This document shows positions 33,131 through 39,443 of a stretch of DNA of 40,232 nt, piece by piece (within the stretch, counting starts at the first letter, position 1; each line of letters opens with the position of its first letter). Source of the stretch: Candidatus Dormiibacterota bacterium. GTDB lineage: Bacteria > Chloroflexota > Dormibacteria > Dormibacterales > Dormibacteraceae. The stretch covers positions 1 to 40,232 of the forward strand of contig JAMXLM010000016.1 of the NCBI GenBank assembly GCA_024280995.1. Reading direction: 5' to 3'. Below the pieces are notes generated by a model that was not told the origin of the DNA, ran no database searches, and worked only from the letters and a program-made list of their open reading frames with translations. The position numbers and the translations under genes are program-made.

Positions 33131-33541
33131 ATGACCATCGGCGCACTCTCGAAGCGCACTGGCATGCCGGTCAAGGCGCTGCGCGAGTACGAGGGCATGG
33201 GCCTCATCTACTCCGTCGGTCGCAGCGGGGGCAACTACCGCCTCTTCGGCCAGGATGCGCTCTGGTGCGTCGAGATGGTGCGCACCCTGCGTGCGCTGGG
33301 CCTGACGCTGGCCGAGATCCAGGAGCTTGCCGGCGCACTGCTGCGCGAGCGCGACCGGCCGATCGGCCCGCGGCTCGCCGAAGCGCTCCGCGCGGCGCGG
33401 TCCCGGACGGAGGAGCGCATCGAGTCACTGCGTGAGATGGTGCGCCGCATCGATGCGTTCGCCAGAGCCCACCCCGGCGAGCTCGCCGGCACCAGGGACT
33501 TTTCCTTTCCGCTTGACTCTCCCCCCAGGGGTAGGGCCTAG
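33131..33541 (+). CDS. MerR-family transcriptional regulator
   Basis: 136 aa: HTH (MTIGALSKRTGMPVKALREY), wing (GRSGGNYRLFGQDAL) and the dimerisation coiled coil (about 80-115, ARSRTEERIESLREMVRRID). The only cysteine is C46 within the DNA-binding domain; the C-terminal thiolates used by Hg, Cu, Zn or Pb sensors are absent, so the inducer is unlikely to be bound by cysteines. GAGG overlapping the upstream stop serves the ATG at 33131. A MerR-type promoter lies in the last 30 bases of this gene and points at the next one. Confidence 0.92.
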   Translation: MTIGALSKRTGMPVKALREYEGMGLIYSVGRSGGNYRLFGQDALWCVEMVRTLRALGLTLAEIQELAGALLRERDRPIGPRLAEALRAARSRTEERIESLREMVRRIDAFARAHPGELAGTRDFSFPLDSPPRGRA

Positions 33542-33544
33542 CGT
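33513..33544 (+). promoter_or_regulatory. MerR-type promoter embedded in the merR 3' end
   Basis: TTGACT (33513-33518), an exceptionally long 20-bp spacer and TAGCGT (33539-33544). The spacer carries an imperfect dyad CTCCCCC-CA-GGGGTAG (33519-33534; six of seven arm positions match). Long-spacer promoters with a central dyad are the hallmark of MerR activation by DNA untwisting. The -10 begins with the merR stop codon TAG, and the next ATG (33551) is 6 nt beyond the -10, implying a leaderless transcript. Confidence 0.7.
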
Positions 33545-33550
33545 CGCCGC

Positions 33551-34018
33551 ATGAGCACTGAAACATCGTCCTGTTGTTCGCCTCGTGCGCTTTTCGGCTG
33601 GTCCCCGCCGGCATCGGTCGCCGACACGCCGGCCAAGCGCATCGCCGACCGCGTGTTGCCCAGCACCGGCTACGGCCTCATCGCCTTTTTCGCAGCCGTG
33701 ATCGCGGCCCTTCTCATCGCACCGTTCTTCCCGCGCCACATCGAGCTTGCTGTTGAAGGCCTGGCTTTCGCCGCCGCCGCGTGGTGGTGCGGGGTCAACT
33801 TCTGGCGCAGCAGGCATGCCCACTGCGTCGTCACTACAGTCGGTTGGTCGGCGCTCGCGCTGCTGACGTTCTTCGAGGCCGTGCAGGGACGCAGCCTCAT
33901 CCTTGGCGATGAGCAGCCGGCATTTCTCGTGCTGCTGGGTGTCGCGGTTGTCTTCGAGGCTTTCTGGGTCCGGGCCTTCGGAACGAACGCCGTCAGGCTC
34001 AGGCCGCTGGCGCGCTAG
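33551..34018 (+). CDS. Small four-helix membrane protein controlled by MerR, function unknown
   Basis: 155 aa, not recognised as a known transporter family. It starts with MSTETSSCCSPRALFGW (vicinal C8-C9), then has four hydrophobic segments at about 41-60, 66-84, 94-110 and 123-142. C80 lies at the end of the second segment, and H89, H91 and C92 (SRHAHCVV) sit in the loop after it. These Cys/His positions could bind a metal or thiol-reactive compound, but there is no MerT/MerC signature. Adjacent to merR and preceded by a MerR-type promoter, so it is probably the regulator's direct target. Its 3' end overlaps the convergent kinase gene by 20 bp. Confidence 0.75.
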   Translation: MSTETSSCCSPRALFGWSPPASVADTPAKRIADRVLPSTGYGLIAFFAAVIAALLIAPFFPRHIELAVEGLAFAAAAWWCGVNFWRSRHAHCVVTTVGWSALALLTFFEAVQGRSLILGDEQPAFLVLLGVAVVFEAFWVRAFGTNAVRLRPLAR

Positions 34019-35201
34019 GCAGCTGCGCCCAGAGGGGCACCGTGAACCAGAAGCGTGAGCCCTTGCCAGGCTGAGATTCGACTCCCATGTGGCCGCCCTG
34101 CAGCTCCGTGAGCCGGCGGGCGATCGACAGGCCAAGGCCCGTTCCGCCATAAGTGCCGGAGATCTTGTCGTTCGCCTGCCGGAACTCCTCGAAAATCCGG
34201 TCGTGCGCCTCGGGCGCGATGCCGATCCCGGTGTCGACCACGGATATCTCCGCCATTCCGCCGACCGGCTTGGTCACGATAGTCACCGAACCCTGAGCCG
34301 TGAACTTGATCGCGTTGGAGCACAGGTTCGTAAGGATCTCGCGCAGCCGGCTCGGGTCGGCCATTACCTGCTGCGCGGCAGGCTCGACGTCGCAGGTGAG
34401 GCGCAGGGCCTTCGTCTCCGCCATGTGCGAGAGCGTCGTGATGACGTCGTCCACGACCGTCTTCACGTCGACCTGCTGAACGGCGAGGTCGAGCTTGCCC
34501 GCTTCGATCTTGGACAGGTCGAGGATGTCGTTCACCAGCTCGAGCAGCACGATCCCGCTCCTGTGGATCTGTCCGATGTCCTCGGTCTGGTCGGGCTTCA
34601 GCTCGCCGTCCATGCCGCCGAGCAGGACCTCGCAGAAGCCGATGATCGCGGTCAGTGGCGTGCGCAGCTGGTGGCTCATCTTGGCCAGGAACTCGGACTT
34701 GAACTGGCTGGCCCGGACGAGCTGCTTGTTCATCTCACGGAGCTGGGTGTCGTAGGCGTTGGCGATGCGGACGAGGCTCGAGTCCGCGTTCGCATTGATG
34801 ACCTGGATTACCTCGATCAGCAGGTCGTCAGGCGTGCCGAGCCTGGCCGCCTCCTCTCGGGTCACCGCGACCAGGGTGTTCCGCCAGTGGTGATGGCCGC
34901 GGGTGGTCTCGACGAGCGGGACTCCCTCCTGGGCGGCGGCCGCGCCGCTGCGGGTGATCCAGTCGATCTCCTGCTCGTCGCCGCCGATGCCGCTCACCAG
35001 GTAGCGGGCGATCAGCAGCGTGCCGACGACGCTCCGGCCCCAGCGGTACTCGAGGTAGTCGTCGCTGGGGACGACGTCCTGGCCGTGGCGGTAGAGCAGG
35101 GCGATCGTCCGCTCGTATATCTCCTCCGCGCGCGCACCGATGGCCATGCCAAGCGCGGCGCGCTGGCCCAGTCTCGTCGCGGCGGCGTCGATCACTTCCA
35201 T
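33999..35201 (-). CDS. Soluble sensor histidine kinase with PucR/CdaR-like N-terminal helical domain
   Basis: 400 aa with no membrane segment. Residues 1-150 are helical and resemble the sensor region found in PucR/CdaR- or RsbR-type regulators (AAAAQEGVPLVETTRGHHHW, VIQVINANADSSLVRIANAY). The kinase core follows: H-box FLAKMSHQLRTPLTAIIGF (H177), N-box LTNLCSNAIKFTA, G1 DTGIGIAPE, F-box IFEEFRQ and G2 GGTGLGLSIARRL. The residue after the phospho-His is Gln (Q178) rather than Glu/Asp, which may affect autokinase or phosphatase activity. No response regulator is adjacent, so it is an orphan. It lies 60 bp downstream of arsR-AHSA1 in the same direction. Confidence 0.92.
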   Translation of the reverse strand: MEVIDAAATRLGQRAALGMAIGARAEEIYERTIALLYRHGQDVVPSDDYLEYRWGRSVVGTLLIARYLVSGIGGDEQEIDWITRSGAAAAQEGVPLVETTRGHHHWRNTLVAVTREEAARLGTPDDLLIEVIQVINANADSSLVRIANAYDTQLREMNKQLVRASQFKSEFLAKMSHQLRTPLTAIIGFCEVLLGGMDGELKPDQTEDIGQIHRSGIVLLELVNDILDLSKIEAGKLDLAVQQVDVKTVVDDVITTLSHMAETKALRLTCDVEPAAQQVMADPSRLREILTNLCSNAIKFTAQGSVTIVTKPVGGMAEISVVDTGIGIAPEAHDRIFEEFRQANDKISGTYGGTGLGLSIARRLTELQGGHMGVESQPGKGSRFWFTVPLWAQLPSAPAA

Positions 35202-35211
35202 CTCGAAGCGG

Positions 35212-35268
35212 CTCGTAAGCGGTGGCGATCATAGCCCGGGCAGGGGCCCGCTGAGCCCCGCTTACGAG
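35212..35268. repeat. Long inverted repeat spanning the arsR-AHSA1 stop codon
   Basis: Perfect 11-base arms CTCGTAAGCGG (35212-35222) and CCGCTTACGAG (35258-35268) are separated by 35 bp that hold a further GC-rich GGGGC/GCCCC pair. The arsR-AHSA1 TAA (35264-35262) lies inside one arm, and the kinase ATG (35201) is 11 bp beyond the other. It could be an mRNA structure limiting read-through into the kinase. No T-tract is present. Confidence 0.6.
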
Positions 35269-36092
35269 GCCGGCCCGAGGCTCCGCAGGCCCAGCGGCTC
35301 GCCGGTCTCCAGCAGCGTCTTGAGGCCGCTGATGACGAACATCCAGCCGCCCGCCACGCCTTCGGCCGTCCTGGGCGAGTTTTCGAGCTCGTCGTGGATG
35401 ACGGTCAGGCGGCAGACCCCGCCGGGCATGGGCTCGATCTCCCACGTCACCCGGCTCCGCGGCTCCGCGGCCAGGTCGGGGTCGTACAGCGCGCGCCAGG
35501 TGTGGACCAGGCGCTTCGGCGGCTCGGACTCGACGACCACGTCGTCCCCCCAGAGCTCGTCGCTGTGGGGAGCGCGGTGCCGAATGGGGGACCCGACTTC
35601 GGCTGTCGTCTCCACCCTCGAGCCGTAGAAGTAGCGCGATGTGAACTCCGGTTTCGTGATCGCGTCCCAGACCTGCTCCGGGGTCGCGCGGATGAACACC
35701 TGGTAGACCTGCCGTGGCGACGCGCTCATCGCTTCACCTCTCTCCAACTCCGTCTTCAGGTCGGCGAGCGCCGAAGCGTTTCGCCGCGTGTACTTGCTGA
35801 CCCACCGGTCGTGGATCAGCTGAACGGGCACCGGGTTCAGGTAGTGGAGCTTCTCCCGCCCGACCCGCCGCGTGACCACCAGGCCCGCCGCCTCCAGGAT
35901 CCTGAGGTGCTTCATGACCCCGAACCGGGTCATCCCGGAGACCTCCGAGTGAAGGTCGGACAGGGTCCGTCCCTCGCGGTCGAAGAGAAGGTCCAGGAGC
36001 AGCCTGCGGGTGGGGTCGGCGAGCGCCCGGAAGGCGAGATCGTCGGCCACCCGGGGATTGTAGGCGGCGCCCCACGCGATACCACTTGACAT
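35262..36092 (-). CDS. ArsR-family regulator fused to AHSA1/SRPBCC domain
   Basis: 276 aa. Residues 14-110 are an ArsR/SmtB winged helix (LAFRALADPTRRLLLDLLFD, SGMTRFGVMKHLRILEAAGL, VTRRVGREKLHYLNPVPV) without metal-binding Cys motifs. Residues 125-270 are an AHSA1-type START-like domain (VYQVFIRATPEQVWDAITKP, WRALYDPDLAAEPRSRVTWE, GGWMFVISGLKTLLETGE), which could bind a small hydrophobic ligand and serve as effector domain. ATG 36092 is divergent from the VOC gene with a 72-bp gap carrying a strong promoter and a dyad. It is probably a ligand-released repressor of the VOC/YCII-SnoaL operon and itself. Confidence 0.9.
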   Translation of the reverse strand: MSSGIAWGAAYNPRVADDLAFRALADPTRRLLLDLLFDREGRTLSDLHSEVSGMTRFGVMKHLRILEAAGLVVTRRVGREKLHYLNPVPVQLIHDRWVSKYTRRNASALADLKTELERGEAMSASPRQVYQVFIRATPEQVWDAITKPEFTSRYFYGSRVETTAEVGSPIRHRAPHSDELWGDDVVVESEPPKRLVHTWRALYDPDLAAEPRSRVTWEIEPMPGGVCRLTVIHDELENSPRTAEGVAGGWMFVISGLKTLLETGEPLGLRSLGPAS

Positions 36093-36136
36093 GTGCCTTT
36101 TCAGTCACCTATATTAACGCGTGACCAATCGGTCAC
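36086..36136 (+). promoter_or_regulatory. VOC-operon promoter with ArsR-type operator
   Basis: TTGACA (36086-36091), 18 bp, TATATT (36110-36115): close to sigma70 consensus. A dyad GTGACC-AATC-GGTCAC (36121-36136) starts about where transcription should begin, ideal for repression by the divergent ArsR-AHSA1 protein. The -35 overlaps the arsR start codon on the other strand. Confidence 0.7.
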
Positions 36137-36164
36137 ATTATCTGGGATGGAGGAGATGGAAGCG

Positions 36165-36527
36165 ATGAAGAATCCTGTTGTCTGGTTCGAGGTGGTCGGC
36201 AAGGATGGCGCGAAGCTGCGCCGGTTCTACTCCGACCTCTTCGGCTGGAAGATCGAGGGCGCGACCGGGGACATGGACTACGGCCTTGTCGGCGCGTCGA
36301 GCGGCGGCATCGGCGGTGGCGTGGGCTCGAGCCAGGACGGCGGCGATGGCCACGTCACGGTGTTCATCGAGGTCGACGACCCGAAGGCCTACCTGGCCAA
36401 GGCCGAGAAGCTTGGCGGCAAGACGATCGTGCCGCCCACCGAGGTCCCCAGCTACAACCTGACCTTCGCCTACTTCACCGACCCTCAGGGACACCTGGTC
36501 GGGCTGACGAAAGGCGTGGTCCAGTAG
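36165..36527 (+). CDS. VOC (glyoxalase/bleomycin-resistance) superfamily protein
   Basis: 120 aa with the paired beta-alpha-beta modules of the VOC fold: MKNPVVWFEVVGKDGAKLRR, FYSDLFGWKIEG, then TVFIEVDDPKAYLAKAEKLG, GKTIVPPTEVP and FAYFTDPQGHLVGL. The first strand lacks the His ligand found in metal-dependent glyoxalases, so a binding or non-metal role is more likely. The start is ATG 36165 because GGAGGAG (36149-36155) is correctly spaced; ATGs at 36147 and 36156 are alternatives overlapping that site. Followed after 2 nt by the YCII-SnoaL gene. Confidence 0.88.
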   Translation: MKNPVVWFEVVGKDGAKLRRFYSDLFGWKIEGATGDMDYGLVGASSGGIGGGVGSSQDGGDGHVTVFIEVDDPKAYLAKAEKLGGKTIVPPTEVPSYNLTFAYFTDPQGHLVGLTKGVVQ

Positions 36528-36529
36528 CG

Positions 36530-37306
36530 ATGGAGGAACGCCCGCTGCCCCAGGCAGACTTCCCGACCGAGGACCTGACAGTCGTGGTGCTCGAGGAGGG
36601 TCCTGCCCGGACCGGCATGGACCGGGACGAGCTGCAGGGCCTGCTCAACGCCCACCTGGCGTGGACCGTCGGGCTGGCCGGCTCGGGAGAGCTGCTCGCG
36701 GCGGGCGCCCTCCTCGACCCCGCGCCGCCGGGCAGCCGCCTGACCGGGCTTGGTTTCACCCGCCTCCGCGCTGACGCGGTCGGCCCGCGTGTAGAGCTGG
36801 ACCCGGCCGTGCAGGCGGGCGTCGAGCGGGTGCGCCTGGTCACGTATCGGTTTCCAAGGGGCTGGATCACGTTTCCGCGCGAGCTCGAGGCGAACAAGAC
36901 ACTCGCGCGTCGCCTGTACGAAGAGGTCTTCGGCAAGGGCGACCTCGGCGTCGCCGACGAGATCATGGCCGAGGACTGCATCAACCACGGGCCCGGCAGC
37001 CCGCCTTTGATCGGCCGCGACCAGATCAAGCGCCAGGCCATGCTGCTGCGCACCGCGATCCCGGACCTGAAGACGACCCTTCACGACCAGATCGCCGAGG
37101 GCGACCGCGTCACCAGCCGCTGGACCGGAAGCGGCACGCACACCGGTGCCGCGACGTTCGGTCCCAGGGCGGTGGCGCCCACGGGGAAGCCCATCGCGTT
37201 CGACGAGATCCGGATCGACCGCTTCGCCGACGGCCGGATCGCCGAGTCGTGGTTCATCCCCGACCGGACGACGCTCTGGGGTCAGCTGGGCCTGCCGCCC
37301 CAGTAG
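36530..37306 (+). CDS. YCII-like domain fused to SnoaL-like (ester cyclase) domain
   Basis: 258 aa made of two small folds usually found as separate proteins. Residues 14-112 look like YCII/DGPF-type (LTVVVLEEGPARTGMDRDEL, LNAHLAWTVGLAGSGELLAA, then VRLVTYRFPRG). Residues 116-258 are a SnoaL-like cyclase fold (ELEANKTLARRLYEEVFGKG, DEIMAEDCINHGPGS, LRTAIPDLKTTLHDQIAEGD, RIDRFADGRIAESWFIPDR). No stop or plausible internal start separates them. Second gene of the ArsR-AHSA1-controlled unit; all three proteins have small-molecule-binding folds, which suggests detoxification or secondary metabolism, unproven. Confidence 0.8.
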   Translation: MEERPLPQADFPTEDLTVVVLEEGPARTGMDRDELQGLLNAHLAWTVGLAGSGELLAAGALLDPAPPGSRLTGLGFTRLRADAVGPRVELDPAVQAGVERVRLVTYRFPRGWITFPRELEANKTLARRLYEEVFGKGDLGVADEIMAEDCINHGPGSPPLIGRDQIKRQAMLLRTAIPDLKTTLHDQIAEGDRVTSRWTGSGTHTGAATFGPRAVAPTGKPIAFDEIRIDRFADGRIAESWFIPDRTTLWGQLGLPPQ

Positions 37307-37349
37307 ACGAGTCACAGGGATCCGCCGCCTGCGGGCGCACGCACGCGGC

Positions 37350-37372
37350 GCCCGATCGGGCCTGCTTACATT
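37350..37372 (+). promoter_or_regulatory. Palindrome and -10 upstream of the Gfo/Idh gene
   Basis: A perfect 12-bp palindrome GCCCGATCGGGC (37350-37361) is followed 5 bp later by TACATT (37367-37372), which ends 8 nt before the ATG at 37381. No -35 or Shine-Dalgarno is evident, pointing to a regulated, leaderless promoter. As RNA, the palindrome could instead end the preceding operon, but no U-run follows. Confidence 0.4.
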
Positions 37373-37380
37373 CTGTCTGC

Positions 37381-38538
37381 ATGGCGAGGGCGAAACCACT
37401 CCCCGACATCGGTGCCGCGGTCGTGGGCACCGGGTTCATCGGCGTGGTTCACGTGGAGGCGCTGCGTCGCCTCGGCGTGGAGGTCCACGGCGTCGTCGGG
37501 TCGAGTCGCGAACGCGCGGAGGCCCGCGCCCACGAAGCCGGCCTGCCGCCCGCATACGAAAGCTTCCGCGCGATGCTGGACGACCCGCGCGTCGACGTCG
37601 TGCACATCGCGTCGCCCAACCACCTGCACCACGAGGAGGCGAAGGCTGCGCTCGAGGCGGGCAAGCACGTGGTCTGCGAGAAGCCGCTGGCGATGAGCTC
37701 CCGGCAGTCGGCCGACCTCGTGCGCGCCGCCGATGCGAGCGGCCTCGTCAACGCTGTCAACTTCAACCTTCGCTTCTACCCGGTGCTGCAGCACCTGCGC
37801 GGCGTGATCGAATCGAACGGCCTCGGCGCCATCCGCCTGCTCTCCGGGTACTACCTGCAGGACTGGCTGCTGCTCGACACCGACTGGAACTGGCGGCTCG
37901 AACACGACCAAGGCGGCGAGCTGCGCGCGGTCGCGGACATCGGGTCGCACTGGATGGACCTGACGAGCTTTCTCGCCGGCACGCGAATCACTTCCGTGAT
38001 GGCCGACCTCGCGACGTTCATCAAGACGCGGCGCCGGCCCACTGGCCCGTTGGCGACCTTCGCGAGCGACAGCGCCGCCGAAACAGAGGCGCGAGACATC
38101 CGCACCGAGGACGCCGCGAACATCCTTCTGCACTACGAGGGAGGGATGGCGGGAGCGCTCACGGTCTCGCAGGTCAGCCCGGGCCGCAAGAACTCGCTGG
38201 TCTTCGAGATCGACGGCGCCGAATCGGGCGCCGGTTGGAACTCGGAGCGACCCGACGAGCTCTGGATCGGACATCGTGGCCGGCCGAACGAGGTGCTCCT
38301 GCGCGACCCCGCGATCATGAACCCGCAGGGTCGCAAGGCCACGTACCTCCCGGGCGGCCACGCGGAAGGCTACGCCGAGACCTTCAAGGCGCTCTACGCG
38401 GCGGTCTACGACGTGGTCGCCGAGGGCAAGCCCGGTGATGGCTATCCGACGTTCGCCGACGGGCACGATTCGATGCTCGTGCTGGAGGCCGTGGCGCGGA
38501 GCGCGCGCGAGGGCAGATGGGTGGAGGTCGACCGATGA
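37381..38538 (+). CDS. Gfo/Idh/MocA-family NAD(P)-dependent oxidoreductase
   Basis: 385 aa. The N-terminal Rossmann fold has AAVVGTGFIGVVHVEAL, IASPNHLHHEEAKAALEAG and the EKP motif VVCEKPLAM. The C-terminal alpha/beta domain carries GELRAVADIGSHWMDL, with the His that assists catalysis. The protein resembles sugar or inositol dehydrogenases (GYYLQDWLLLDTDWNWR is typical of the dehydrogenases found with sugar isomerases). ATG 37381 is used; the frame is open to 37249 inside the preceding gene. Coupled to a TIM-barrel isomerase (ATGA overlap), so together they probably oxidise and isomerise a sugar or cyclitol. Confidence 0.92.
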   Translation: MARAKPLPDIGAAVVGTGFIGVVHVEALRRLGVEVHGVVGSSRERAEARAHEAGLPPAYESFRAMLDDPRVDVVHIASPNHLHHEEAKAALEAGKHVVCEKPLAMSSRQSADLVRAADASGLVNAVNFNLRFYPVLQHLRGVIESNGLGAIRLLSGYYLQDWLLLDTDWNWRLEHDQGGELRAVADIGSHWMDLTSFLAGTRITSVMADLATFIKTRRRPTGPLATFASDSAAETEARDIRTEDAANILLHYEGGMAGALTVSQVSPGRKNSLVFEIDGAESGAGWNSERPDELWIGHRGRPNEVLLRDPAIMNPQGRKATYLPGGHAEGYAETFKALYAAVYDVVAEGKPGDGYPTFADGHDSMLVLEAVARSAREGRWVEVDR

Positions 38539-39443
38539 AGCTTGGATTCCTTACCGCCGCGTTTCCGACGTTGACGCTCGAGGAGGTCGCGCGGTGGGCG
38601 CACGAGAACGGTTTCGAAGCCCTCGAGATCGCGAGCTGGCCAGGGAGCGGTAGCGAGGTCCGGCGCTACGCCGGGGTTTCCCACATCGACGTCGACAACC
38701 TCGACGCCGGAGCGGTCCGCGACATGCTTCGCCGCCACGACCTCGAGATCTCGTCGCTCGCCTACTACCCGAACAACCTGGACCCCGACGCCGCGACTCG
38801 TGATGCGGCGAACGCGCACCTGCGCCGGGTCATCGAGGCGGCCGAGAGGCTCGAGGTCGAGGTCGTGGGCACGTTCGTGGGCCGCGACCAGCACCGCAAC
38901 GTCGAGGAGAGCCTCGGGGACTTCGAGAAGGCGTGGCCGCCGATCGTCGACTTTGCGCGGCGGCACAACGTGAAGATCGCGATCGAGAACTGTCCGATGA
39001 TCTTCTCCCTCGACGAGTGGCCCGGGGGCAAGAACCTCGCCTATTCGCCGGCGATGTGGCGGCGGATGTTCGAGATCGTCCCCGACGACAACTTCGGCCT
39101 GAACCTCGACCCATCCCACCTTGTCTGGCAGTTCATCGACTACACGCGAGTGGTGCGGGATTTCGCCTCGCGCATACTCCACGTGCACGCCAAGGACCTC
39201 GAGGTCGACCGCGACGGGCTCTATGAGCACGGCGTCATGTCGCTCGGGATGGGCTGGCAGGTCCCTCGCCTGCCGGGGCTCGGAGAGGTGCGATGGGACC
39301 GCTTCATCAGCGCGCTCTACGGCGCCGGCTATGACGGGGTGGTGTCGATCGAGCACGAGGACCGCAACTTCGAAGGCGACGTCGAGCTCGTCAAGCGCGG
39401 GTTCCTGCTCGCCCGCAACACGCTTCGCCCCTTGATTGTCTAG
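38535..39443 (+). CDS. Sugar phosphate isomerase/epimerase (xylose isomerase-like TIM barrel)
   Basis: 302 aa, AP_endonuc_2/IolE-type barrel: MKLGFLTAAFPTLTLEEVAR, ENGFEALEIASWPGSGSEVR, EISSLAYYPNNLDPD, VKIAIENCPMI, FGLNLDPSHLVWQFIDY, ILHVHAKDLEVDRDGLYEHG, YDGVVSIEHEDRNFEGDVEL. The Glu, Asp/His and His/Asp positions at strand ends suit a divalent metal site. Its start overlaps the oxidoreductase stop by 4 nt (GATGA). The pair is a common two-gene sugar catabolism unit; substrate unknown. Confidence 0.92.
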   Translation: MKLGFLTAAFPTLTLEEVARWAHENGFEALEIASWPGSGSEVRRYAGVSHIDVDNLDAGAVRDMLRRHDLEISSLAYYPNNLDPDAATRDAANAHLRRVIEAAERLEVEVVGTFVGRDQHRNVEESLGDFEKAWPPIVDFARRHNVKIAIENCPMIFSLDEWPGGKNLAYSPAMWRRMFEIVPDDNFGLNLDPSHLVWQFIDYTRVVRDFASRILHVHAKDLEVDRDGLYEHGVMSLGMGWQVPRLPGLGEVRWDRFISALYGAGYDGVVSIEHEDRNFEGDVELVKRGFLLARNTLRPLIV

